This document shows, one piece after another, positions 8,636 through 17,067 of a stretch of DNA of 64,000 bases. The translations under genes were made by a program, and so were the position numbers. Source of the stretch: Roseiarcus sp963772555 (GTDB lineage: Bacteria > Pseudomonadota > Alphaproteobacteria > Rhizobiales > Beijerinckiaceae); NCBI GenBank assembly GCA_963772555.1, contig CAVYXQ010000001.1:124001-188000 (forward strand). The letters run 5' to 3'. The notes beneath the pieces were generated by a model that worked only from the letters and a program-made list of their open reading frames with translations, made no database searches and was not told the DNA's origin. Within the stretch, counting starts at the first letter, position 1; each line of letters opens with the position of its first letter.

Positions 8636-10193
8636 ACGCGCCGCTCCTCGAAGTTGCGGGCGTCGTCAAACGCTTCGGCGGGATCGTCGCCATCGATGAT
8701 GTCGATCTCGCGCTCCTGCCCGGCACGATCACCGGCGTCATCGGACCGAATGGGGCGGGGAAGTCGACACTGATCGGCCTCATCGGCGGAGCGCTCGCGC
8801 CCAGCCGCGGAACCATCGCGCTCGACGGCCGCGACGTCACCCGGTTGCCCGCTTCCGAGCGGGCCCGGGCCGGAATCGGGCGCACCTACCAGATCCCGCG
8901 GCCGTTCCTCGACATGACAGTGGAAGAGAACCTCGAAGTCGCACAATACGCGATTGAACCGCTCATTTCCGGGGCGGCCGCGCGGCGGGCGCGCGCAGAA
9001 TTGCTTGTTCGCACCGGCCTTGACGACGCGGCACGGCTCCCCGCGCGCGCCTTGCCGCTCCTCCGGCGCAAGCGGCTCGAGGTCGCGCGGTCCCTGGCGC
9101 TGAAGCCTCGCGTGGTCCTGCTCGACGAGGTCGGGGCGGGTCTTGTCGACAGCGAGATCACCGAGCTCATATCCCTCATTCAGTCGCTGCTCAATTCGAG
9201 AACGGCGGTTCTCATCGTCGAGCACGTCATCCGAATTGTGCGCGAGTGCTGTGCGAGATCAGTCGTCCTCAATTTTGGTAAGAAGCTGATCGAGGGGCCG
9301 ACCGCGGATATTCTCGCCAACGATGAAGTCGCCGCGATCTATCTGGGTACAAGCGGGGCGCGCGCCGAAAGCGTTCGGGGGGCCGAGTCTGGGGCTGGAC
9401 CGACGGAAATCCGTGTCGGCTCCCCCAGCGAGGACCGCAGCGCCCTGACGCCGCTTATCCCGCCGGCGGAGCCGGCGTCCGGCCCGCTTCTGCAGCTTCA
9501 TCGCGTCGAGGCCGGCTACGGGCAGGCGCGCGTTCTGAAAGAGATCGATCTTTCGGTTCGGGTCGGCCAGGCGGTCGCCATTCTTGGCGCGAACGGCGCG
9601 GGCAAGACGACGCTCGCCCGCGTCATCGCGGGGACGATCGCTCCGACCGCCGGGACGGTCAGCATCGACGGACAGCGGGTCGGAGGGCTCCCCCCCACCG
9701 AATCGCCGCGCTTGGGGTCGCCCATTGCATGGAGGGTCGGCGCATCTTCCCGACGCTCTCGGTCGAGGAGAACCTTTGCATCGCTGCGCGCGGCGCGGAT
9801 CCCCCGACCCTGCGAGAGCGGCTCGAGGCCGTCTACGGCCTCTTCCCGGTCCTCGCCGAACGCAAGGTTCTGGCGGGAACATCAATGTCGGGCGGCCAAC
9901 AGCAGATGCTGGCCATCGGGCGTGCGCTGATGGCCAGACCGCGCCTGCTCATCTTCGATGAGATTTCGCTCGGTCTCGCCCCGGTCGTCATGGATAAGCT
10001 CTATGAGGCGCTGGCGCTGCTCAAGCGCGCGCGGATGACCTTGATCGTCATCGAGCAGGACGTCGACCGCGCGCTGGCGCTTGCCGACTACGCATACGTG
10101 CTCGAGCACGGCGTCTTGGCGTTGTCTGGCGAACCATCGACAATCGCCGCTGACCCACGCCTCCGGCATATCTACATTGGGCGTGCGGATTAG
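8632..10193 (+). CDS. Fused LivG-LivF ABC ATP-binding protein, frameshifted in a poly-C run
   Basis: One frame from ATG 8632 holds a LivG half (Walker A GPNGAGKST at residues 38-46, Walker B VVLLDEVGAGL) and runs without a stop through an approximately 45-residue linker into a LivF half (Walker A GANGAGKTT). In LivG the ABC signature reads LPLLRRKRLE, far from LSGGQ. At the run of seven C at 9690-9696 the LivF frame breaks; eight C would restore PPHRIAALGVAHCMEGRRIF. The rest lies in another frame to 10193, with signature MSGGQQQ and Walker B RLLIFDEISLGLAP. Both ATPase subunits of the importer are thus on one polypeptide if the lesion is an error. Confidence 0.85.
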
Positions 10194-10901
10194 CGCAGGA
10201 TGCGCTCGGACAGGATTGTCGCGACGACCGCCGGGGTCGAGCCGGTCGGATGCGACTCGGCGATCCAGAGTCGCGCCAATCGCGCTCCATTTTTCGGCTT
10301 GCCGGGCAGGAGCCGCAAGGCTTCATTTATCGACAACATCTTCTTTGAGAAAATCAGAAATCGTGAGATGAGAGACCGGTGATCCCTCGACCTCGACCCA
10401 ACCTCCATTGTCCTATCCTCCGTCGCGCAGCCCACTTTGGGGTCAGAGGCGCCACGATTTTTTCTCCTGGCGGACTCGCCCTCGCAACCCATTGAAAAGG
10501 CTGGATCCGGACGAGAGGGAATCCAAGGAAATCCAAGGAAATCCAAACCCACTTGGCCGACGAGAAAGCCGTTTTCCAAGGAGTTGCAAGGAATTCCAAT
10601 TCGACCATTCGACCCGACGTTTCGAAGGAAGAGGCGGCGCTTGCCAAAGTTGCGGAAATGAGCGCTTAAGCCTTTGAAAAAGACCAATCAAAATCGGCGC
10701 CGCAGCCTTCGGCTTTCGTCGCCGCCGGAGGATGCCGCTGCCCTGCAGCAGATTCGGCGCACTCAAGCCCGGGAAAGACAAGTCGTCGCGGCATCATCGA
10801 TTTCTGGGCGCCCTTGATTCGCTGCGCCAATAAGAGCCTTGACGACGTCGATGCGAACATGACGAATAGGCGTGGAACGGCCGCGCCGCAGGGAGGACCA
10901 A
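10194..10901. other. 700-bp stretch without a supported gene; short tandem repeat
   Basis: No long frame here resembles a known family. A 49-residue minus-strand ORF at 10190-10339 (ATG with AAAGAAG upstream) has plausible composition but no recognised relatives. At 10518-10546 a 10-bp unit, ATCCAAGGAA, repeats two and a half times, and related CCAAGGA words recur to about 10590. The zone separates the catabolic operon from the smpB-dapA block and may be decayed intergenic DNA. Confidence 0.4.
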
Positions 10902-11042
10902 ATGGCAAAGGGTCAGGTCAAAGGCAACAAAGAAGCGAAGAAACCGAAAGCCGATAAGCCGAAAGGCTCCGTCTCCGCTTACAAACAGTCTCAAGGCAAG
11001 GGAGGCCCGGCCCTGGGCGCACAGTCGACAAAGAAGGCGTGA
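10902..11042 (+). CDS. Small lysine-rich conserved protein (46 aa)
   Basis: An ATG at 10902 preceded by GGGAGGACCA opens a 46-codon frame to a TGA at 11040-11042. The product begins MAKGQVKGNKEAKKPKAD, continues through SVSAYKQSQGKGG and ends in KKA, so it is very basic and probably unstructured. Short proteins of this composition are known from alphaproteobacteria, but no function is assigned that I know of. A strong ribosome binding site, clean codon use and its position tail-to-tail with smpB (17 bases) support a real gene. Nucleic-acid or ribosome association is only a guess from charge. Confidence 0.72.
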   Translation: MAKGQVKGNKEAKKPKADKPKGSVSAYKQSQGKGGPALGAQSTKKA

Positions 11043-11058
11043 TCGATCCGACGCTGGA

Positions 11059-11535
11059 TCATCCGCGCTCGCGCATCAATCGCGATTTGTCCCGGTTCCA
11101 GTCGCGCGCCTTCTCCGTCTCGCGCTTGTCGTGAAGCTTCTTGCCGCGTCCGAGGGCGATCGCGATCTTGGCGCGTCCTTGACGGTTGAAATAGATGCGC
11201 AGCGGCACAATCGTCATGCCCTCGCGCTCGACGCCCTTCGCCAGCCTGGCGATCTCCTTGGCGTGCAGGAGAAGTTTGCGCGGACGCTTCGGCTCGTGGT
11301 TGAAGCAATTCGCCTGCAGGTATTCCGGAATGTTGGCGTTGTATAGGATCACTTCGCCGTTTCGGTCGACCCCGGCGTAACTTTCCGCGACTGTCGCCTT
11401 GCCGGTCCGCAGCGATTTGACCTCGGGGCCGGTCAGCATCATCCCCGCTTCGAATGTCTCGCCAATCTCGTAGTCGAAGCGAGCGCGCCGGTTGTCGGCG
11501 ACGACCTTGTAGTTGGTCTTCTCCTTCTCGCTCAT
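11059..11535 (-). CDS. smpB: SsrA-binding protein SmpB
   Basis: The 158-residue protein is a full-length SmpB, which carries tmRNA into stalled ribosomes during trans-translation. Diagnostic segments are VADNRRARFDYEI at the start, MMLTGPEVKSLRTGKA, and LLLHAKEIARL. The basic tail GRGKKLHDKRETEKARDWNRD is the part that enters the mRNA channel. No ssrA gene was recognised in the window. It lies 137 bases downstream of dapA on the same strand, an order shared with other Hyphomicrobiales. Confidence 0.97.
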   Translation of the reverse strand: MSEKEKTNYKVVADNRRARFDYEIGETFEAGMMLTGPEVKSLRTGKATVAESYAGVDRNGEVILYNANIPEYLQANCFNHEPKRPRKLLLHAKEIARLAKGVEREGMTIVPLRIYFNRQGRAKIAIALGRGKKLHDKRETEKARDWNRDKSRLMRERG

Positions 11536-11672
11536 CGCTCAGAAACTCCTCGCCGGAACCGCGGCAGCTCCCCCAACGACGCAATTGCGCCGCAATAGCA
11601 CACAAACGGGCTGCAGAACGCCCGGATTGCAAGCCGGCGGGGTGCGGCGAAAATACGCAGCGACATGACCGG

Positions 11673-12566
11673 TCAGGCGTTCAGCAAACCCGCATGCACC
11701 ATCGCGCGGCGGATCAGCGTCTCAGTCGTCTGGCTCACCGGCAGGAGCGGCAGGCGGGTTTCATTGCGCGCCCGCCCCAGCAGATTTAGTGAATATTTTG
11801 CGCCATTTACGCCCGGCTCGGCGAAGATGGCCGAGTGCAGCGGGGTCAGCCTGTCCTGGATTTTGAGCGCATGGGCCCAGTCGTCCTTGAAGGTAGCCTC
11901 CATCAGCTCGGCGCAGAGCTCGGGCGCGACATTGGCGGTGACGGAGATGCAACCGTGCGCGCCGGCCGCCATTGCGGCGAGGGCCGTCATGTCTTCGCCA
12001 GAAAGTTGGATAAAGTCCGCGCCAATGGTATGTCGTTGCCGAGACACCCGTCCGACGTCGCCGGTCGCATCCTTCACGCCGACGATGTTGGGAAGTTCGC
12101 TGAGCCGTTTCATGGTGTCGACGGTCATGTCGACCACGCTGCGGGAAGGGATGTTGTAAATGATGATCGGAATCCCGATTGCATCGTTGACGGTCTTGAA
12201 GTGCTGGTAAAGTCCTTCCTGGGTCGGCTTATTGTAATAGGGAGTGACAATCAGGACGGCGTCGGCGCCGGCGCGCTCGGCGTGCAGCGCGAGCGCGACC
12301 GCCTCGGCTGTATTGTTCGAGCCCGCCCCCGCAATCACAGGAACGCGGCCGCGCGCTTCGTCAATGCAAGTGTCAATGGCGCGCCGGTGCTCGTCATGGC
12401 TCAGTGTCGGGCTTTCGCCGGTCGTGCCGACGGGTACAAGTCCGTGCGACCCCGACGTGATCTGCCAATCGATCAGCGCGCGATAGGCCTGCTCGTCGAT
12501 CTCGCCGTCCCTGAAGGGCGTCACCAGCGCCGGTATCGAGCCGTGAAACTTCGCCCGCTTTTCCAT
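11673..12566 (-). CDS. dapA: 4-hydroxy-tetrahydrodipicolinate synthase
   Basis: DapA condenses pyruvate with aspartate semialdehyde in lysine and diaminopimelate synthesis. The 297-residue protein starts near FHGSIPALVTPFRDGEID and shows GTTGESPTLSHDEH, the Schiff-base lysine in IVGVKDATGDVGR, and YNIPSRSVVDM with the conserved tyrosine. An ATG at 12575 would add three residues (MRK) and cannot be excluded. A much longer upstream extension of the frame lacks family similarity and is not used. The gene is divergent from the lytic transglycosylase, which also serves the cell wall. Confidence 0.95.
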   Translation of the reverse strand: MEKRAKFHGSIPALVTPFRDGEIDEQAYRALIDWQITSGSHGLVPVGTTGESPTLSHDEHRRAIDTCIDEARGRVPVIAGAGSNNTAEAVALALHAERAGADAVLIVTPYYNKPTQEGLYQHFKTVNDAIGIPIIIYNIPSRSVVDMTVDTMKRLSELPNIVGVKDATGDVGRVSRQRHTIGADFIQLSGEDMTALAAMAAGAHGCISVTANVAPELCAELMEATFKDDWAHALKIQDRLTPLHSAIFAEPGVNGAKYSLNLLGRARNETRLPLLPVSQTTETLIRRAMVHAGLLNA

Positions 12567-12714
12567 TTTGCGCATCCCGCCGGTCGTGTGACCGAACAAC
12601 TGTCTCTTTCCATCGCCTCCAGACACATAGCCCCAAGAAAAGGCGCGGGAAAGGGGGAGCCGTGAGCGCAAGCAACCATTCGTTAACACTGAAGGTCCAT
12701 CGTTGCCGGCCAGG

Positions 12715-14976
12715 ATGGCGACCATGAGAAGCTGGCGTTCCCGTCCGCTGCTGGGCGCGTTCATTGCCCCCCTTGCAGTTGCAGCCGTCCCGTTCGGGGG
12801 CGGCTCGCTCGACGAGCGCGCCATTCGCGACCGGATCGAAGACGTCCACTCGGCGCTGTCGCGCGCGCTGCTTGCGCACGAAGCGAGCGAAGCCGACGCG
12901 AGGCTCGCAGCGGAGGCCGCCTTGCTGGCGCCGAGCGGCCTCGACGGCGCCGCCACCGCAAGTCTCGAACCCACGCCGCTGCCGCTCGAGGCGCCGCCGG
13001 CGATGGAGGAGCCGACAGCCGCCCCTCCTGAGACTCCCGCCGCCCTTGAGGCCCCTGCCTCCTCCGGCGCCGAGGCTGGCGCGACCGAAGCTAGGCCGGT
13101 TGTCCCGGATTCGCCTGCGGCGGCCGCCTACCGCAAGGGCGATGTGGCCGGGCTGGCCGCTCTGGCGCGGGCTGCTAGCGACCCCGACGAGCGGCTCGCT
13201 CTCGAATGGGCGGCGCTGCGTCTTGATCCGCACCCGTCCGCCGCGTCGCTCGATGCCTTCGCCCAAGCCCACCCGACTTGGCCGGGCAACGGCTATCTCC
13301 GCTACCGGCAGGAAGCCGAACTTCTCGCCCATCCGCCTGCCCCAGCAACGATTGTTGCCTTTTTCTCCGAGCAGCCGCCGCAGTCGAGTGCGGGCTCGCT
13401 CGCGCTCGCTCGCGCGTATGGGGCGTTGGGCCGCGTCAATGAGGCAATCACTACGATTCGCGCGCTTTGGCGAGACGGCAACTTCGACGGGTGGACGGAA
13501 AGCCTGATCCTGCGCGAATTTGGCGGGTCGCTGTTGAAGGCCGACCATAAATACCGCGCCGACCGACTTCTCTACGCCGAGTCTTTCGGCGCGGCGCTGC
13601 GTGCGGCGGCGCTCGCCGGTCCGGATGTGACGGCGCTCGCTCAGGCGCGCATTGCAGCGGCGCGCGGCCCATTGAGTCCGGCGCTCCTCGAGGCGGTGCC
13701 TCCGGTATGGCGCAACGACCCCGGTCTACTGTTTGCGCGCATCCAGGACGCAAGGCGGTCGAATCGTGCCTATGAGGCGGCCACGCTCCTTGGTCTTGCG
13801 CCGACGGACAGATCGCTTCTCATCAGCCCAGACAAATGGTGGACCGAGCGGCGGATGGTCGCGCGCGAACTTCTGGATCTCAACGAGCCGAAGCTCGCAT
13901 ACGACGTCTGCGATAAGGCGGCAAAGCCGGACGATCCGGCCGACCAGGTCGACGCCGATTTCCACGCCGGGTGGATCGCCTTGCGTTTTCTCGGCGATGC
14001 GCCGGAGGCGGCCAAGCGTTTCGCGCTCGCCGCGGAGGCGGCTGAGACGCCCCTCTCGATCGCGCGCGCCGCCTACTGGCGAGGCCGCGCCGCCGAGGCG
14101 ATGGGACATGCCGAAGAAGCGAAGCTCGATTATGAGAGCGCCGCCACTGAGCCGATCGCCTACTACGGCCAGCTCGCCGCCGAACGTCTTGGAGCCAAGC
14201 GGTTCCAACTGCGCCGGCCATTCGCGGTGGCCGAGGGTCCGGCACGCGACGATGCGGTGAGGGCGGCCGAGGCGCTCTATGCCGACGGCCTTGACGAGCT
14301 CGCGTCGGCGCTAGCGTTCGGAGCCGCCCATCAATGGCGTGACGAAGCTCAGATAGCGGCGATGTCGGCCGTGGTGAAGCACTACGGCGAGGCCGCGACC
14401 CAGCTCCAGTTCGGCAAGATCGCCACAGAGCGCGGCTACGCCTTCGACGACATGGCCTTCCCGTCCACCGGCGTACCCGCCTTCCTGCCGCTTGCCCATT
14501 CGGCGGATATTGCCAGCGTCTATGCGGTCGCTAGGCAGGAGAGCGAATTCATTTGGCGCGCCGCCTCCGGCGCGGGCGCGAAGGGCCTTATGCAGATCCT
14601 GCCATCCACGGCGGCCTCGACCGCGCGGCGTTCGGGGGTGCTCTACGACCCGGAGCGGCTCATCGTCGATCCGGCCTTCAATACGCAGCTCGGCGCCGCG
14701 TTCCTCGGCCAGGTGCTGGAGGATGAGGGCGGTTCACGCGAATTGGCGTTCGCCGCCTACAACGCCGGCGGCGGACGGGTCGCCCAATGGCTCGCCGCTT
14801 ACGGCGACCCGCGCACTGGTGGCGCCGATTTGGTCGACTGGATCGAGCGGATTCCCTTCGACGAGACCCGCAACTACGTGCAAAGAGTCGTCGAGAACCT
14901 CAACGTCTATAAGCAACGTTTTACCGAGGAGCCGCCTGCACAGATGTCCCTTTCACCTTTCGCGGCGCGGGAGTAA
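12715..14976 (+). CDS. Soluble lytic murein transglycosylase (Slt70-like)
   Basis: The protein (about 753 residues) has an N-terminal signal segment (PLLGAFIAPLAVAAVPF) and a proline- and alanine-rich linker to about residue 130. A helical superhelix follows, with a C-terminal lysozyme-like domain from about residue 600. Catalytic glutamate lies in VARQESEF; GLMQILPSTA and AYNAGGGRV are family hallmarks. It cleaves peptidoglycan in the periplasm, leaving 1,6-anhydro ends. The ATG at 12715 is chosen; TTG at 12703 and ATG at 12724 are alternatives. It is divergent from dapA across about 150 bp. Confidence 0.93.
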   Translation: MATMRSWRSRPLLGAFIAPLAVAAVPFGGGSLDERAIRDRIEDVHSALSRALLAHEASEADARLAAEAALLAPSGLDGAATASLEPTPLPLEAPPAMEEPTAAPPETPAALEAPASSGAEAGATEARPVVPDSPAAAAYRKGDVAGLAALARAASDPDERLALEWAALRLDPHPSAASLDAFAQAHPTWPGNGYLRYRQEAELLAHPPAPATIVAFFSEQPPQSSAGSLALARAYGALGRVNEAITTIRALWRDGNFDGWTESLILREFGGSLLKADHKYRADRLLYAESFGAALRAAALAGPDVTALAQARIAAARGPLSPALLEAVPPVWRNDPGLLFARIQDARRSNRAYEAATLLGLAPTDRSLLISPDKWWTERRMVARELLDLNEPKLAYDVCDKAAKPDDPADQVDADFHAGWIALRFLGDAPEAAKRFALAAEAAETPLSIARAAYWRGRAAEAMGHAEEAKLDYESAATEPIAYYGQLAAERLGAKRFQLRRPFAVAEGPARDDAVRAAEALYADGLDELASALAFGAAHQWRDEAQIAAMSAVVKHYGEAATQLQFGKIATERGYAFDDMAFPSTGVPAFLPLAHSADIASVYAVARQESEFIWRAASGAGAKGLMQILPSTAASTARRSGVLYDPERLIVDPAFNTQLGAAFLGQVLEDEGGSRELAFAAYNAGGGRVAQWLAAYGDPRTGGADLVDWIERIPFDETRNYVQRVVENLNVYKQRFTEEPPAQMSLSPFAARE

Positions 14977-15013
14977 GCGGCGACACCGACGCTCTCGGAC
15001 CGGGGAGATGACG

Positions 15014-16426
15014 CTATCGACCGAGCAGCGCCTCCACCGTGTCGACCAGCTTCGGTACGTCGACCGCATAAGTGAAAGGCGAGTCCTTCATGTGCCGCTG
15101 GGCGCTTGCAAGCGTATCTTCGGACTGGCGCTGGAACAGGACGACATGCTCGAGCCCCAGCATCGCGCCGAGATGCGACGACCATGGATCGTGCTGACCC
15201 TCGGCGATGATCTCCACCACCTTCGTTCCTGGCTTGCAGAACACGGCGTTGGTGAACGCGGCTCCGAACTCGCAGACGATAACGTCGGCCTGCGCGAACA
15301 CGAGCGCCTGCTCGTCGAACGACAGCTTTTCCGGCTGGATCGCTTCGAATCCAAGCGGTTTCAGCGCATCGATCATCGCCGCCCGGTTGGTGAGGTTACG
15401 GCTGTTCGCGAGGCTGCGACAAATCACCACGCGGTTTGGCGTTCTCACCGCCGGAGCATGCTTCCTCACGTTCGACAGGATCCTCGCGAAGGCCTCTCTG
15501 TGATGCGGATGGGGGTTCTGGGTGCTCATCCCGGTGTGTCGGTTGCTGACGACCGCGTGATCGAGAAAGACCGGTCGCGGCGTAATCTCGCGGATTAAGC
15601 CAGCCGACACGTCGAGTCGGGCCATCAGCGTGCGCTGCCAGGGCTTCAGCGTCCACGTCAGCATCGGGACACCCATGCGCCCGCCCACATACGCAAGCGG
15701 CGCCATGTCGAGCATGTAATGGCCGAAGTTCGGTTTCTCTGAATTTGCGATCAGCAGGTGCTCGCCGGAAATCTTCGGGGCCCGTGCGAGCCGCTCTGCA
15801 TACATGAGATGCTGCCGGGGCCCGTCGGCGAGCGGCCGGTCGACGATTGCCTTGATCGACGAAAGATAGCCCTCCCGATACGGCACGAGAAACGAATGGC
15901 GCCAGATCCGGCCAGCCTTTGAAATGAGAAGACCGAAGGCGGGAAACCAGTATTGGTCGACGAGATGCTCCAGAATCATCGCCGGAGCGTGGACCGTGTG
16001 ATCGACATAGTGCATGCGCTCAGTCGTGGTCGAATTGACGCTGAGCGGATGCAGCCTCGTACGATAGTCGCACGTTTCGACGACTGTACATTGCGCCAGC
16101 GGCGGCGGAAAGCGGCCTTCGAACGGAACGGCCAGAAGTTGCGTCGTTTCATCGAGCGCGACCGGGACGCCCGAATTGGAGCGAGCGGCCGCGGCGGCGC
16201 GCAGACGCCGTCGGAAATTCTTCCACGGCATGCGCACAGTCTTGCGCCACACCGCGTGAAGTGAGCGGCTGACCCGCGTGCGAATCGGGTTCTCGACGCT
16301 GTCGGGGGTCGACACAATTCTTCGGCCGTCCAACAAAGGGCGTCCTCTCGCGAACATCCGAAAAACCCCGACCGCTCGGCGTGCGGAAATGATGGTCCCT
16401 ATGCCGTACCGGACCCGCCCAGGCAA
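15014..16426 (-). CDS. Glycosyltransferase family 61 protein
   Basis: The 470-residue protein resembles the GT61/DUF563 family. The middle carries ANSEKPNFGHYMLDMAPL, the family's substrate-side motif, and the C-terminal half has VICRSLANSRNLTN, then ADVIVCEFGAAFTNAVFC and GTKVVEI, the nucleotide-sugar binding region. GT61 proteins act on surface polysaccharides and glycoproteins in bacteria. There is no adjacent polysaccharide cluster, so its acceptor is unknown. It is convergent with the lytic transglycosylase. Confidence 0.85.
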   Translation of the reverse strand: MPGRVRYGIGTIISARRAVGVFRMFARGRPLLDGRRIVSTPDSVENPIRTRVSRSLHAVWRKTVRMPWKNFRRRLRAAAAARSNSGVPVALDETTQLLAVPFEGRFPPPLAQCTVVETCDYRTRLHPLSVNSTTTERMHYVDHTVHAPAMILEHLVDQYWFPAFGLLISKAGRIWRHSFLVPYREGYLSSIKAIVDRPLADGPRQHLMYAERLARAPKISGEHLLIANSEKPNFGHYMLDMAPLAYVGGRMGVPMLTWTLKPWQRTLMARLDVSAGLIREITPRPVFLDHAVVSNRHTGMSTQNPHPHHREAFARILSNVRKHAPAVRTPNRVVICRSLANSRNLTNRAAMIDALKPLGFEAIQPEKLSFDEQALVFAQADVIVCEFGAAFTNAVFCKPGTKVVEIIAEGQHDPWSSHLGAMLGLEHVVLFQRQSEDTLASAQRHMKDSPFTYAVDVPKLVDTVEALLGR

Positions 16427-16496
16427 GTCGAAGCGTTCCCCCGATAATCATGGCCGGGCCATGCCCAGAGAACCCTGAAACTCTCGGTTGGCAGTC

Positions 16497-16865
16497 TCAG
16501 CTTCCCCGATAGGTCGAGTAGCTCCAGGGCGAGACCAGCAACGGCACATGGTAGTGCGCCGCCGGCTCCGCGATCGCGAAGCTGATAGGCACGCGGTCGA
16601 GGAAGGGCGGATCGGCGAGTTCGGCGCCCTCGCGCCGAAAATAGTCGCCGGCGTGGAAGACGAGTTCGAAGCGTCCAACGCGGCTTTCGGCCGGTGTAAA
16701 TAGCGGCTTATCCGTCCTCCCGTCGGCATTGGTCGTCACATCGGCGATGAGCTTTCGGGCTCCGCCCTGCGACAGTTCGTACAGCTCAACGCGGACGCCT
16801 CGCGCGGGAGCGCCGCGAGTCAGGTCGAGAACGTGAGTGGTCAAGCCGGCCAAAATGCTCTCCAT
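16497..16865 (-). CDS. uraH: 5-hydroxyisourate hydrolase
   Basis: The 122-residue protein is a transthyretin-related HIU hydrolase that opens 5-hydroxyisourate from uricase. Signature segments are THVLDLTRGAPARGVRVEL at residues 10-28, HYHVPLLVSPWSYSTY near the end, and the C-terminal YRGS that closes the active site. It lacks the usual neighbours for OHCU decarboxylase and uricase, so it is an isolated purine-degradation gene here. It is divergent from aceE over a 200-bp gap. Confidence 0.95.
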   Translation of the reverse strand: MESILAGLTTHVLDLTRGAPARGVRVELYELSQGGARKLIADVTTNADGRTDKPLFTPAESRVGRFELVFHAGDYFRREGAELADPPFLDRVPISFAIAEPAAHYHVPLLVSPWSYSTYRGS

Positions 16866-17067
16866 GGGTCAAGAGAGTGCGGAGGGCGGGGAGCGCCCTC
16901 GGCGAAGAGAGCGGGAAAAAGTGGCACCCGCGCTGGCGCCAACCATGCCGATTTCACATGGCTGCGGCGCCCCGCCTGTCGATTGCCAATTTCTCGACTG
17001 CATGAGAAGAGACTAGCAGGCTTTCGCGTTACGACCTTAGTATAAGCCAAGAGGGAGGCGAGCCCCA

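Noticed and set aside
10190..10687. 165-codon minus-strand ORF after livF
   Set aside because: No recognisable family, crosses a tandem repeat, and codon use is atypical; at most its last 49 codons could be a small gene.
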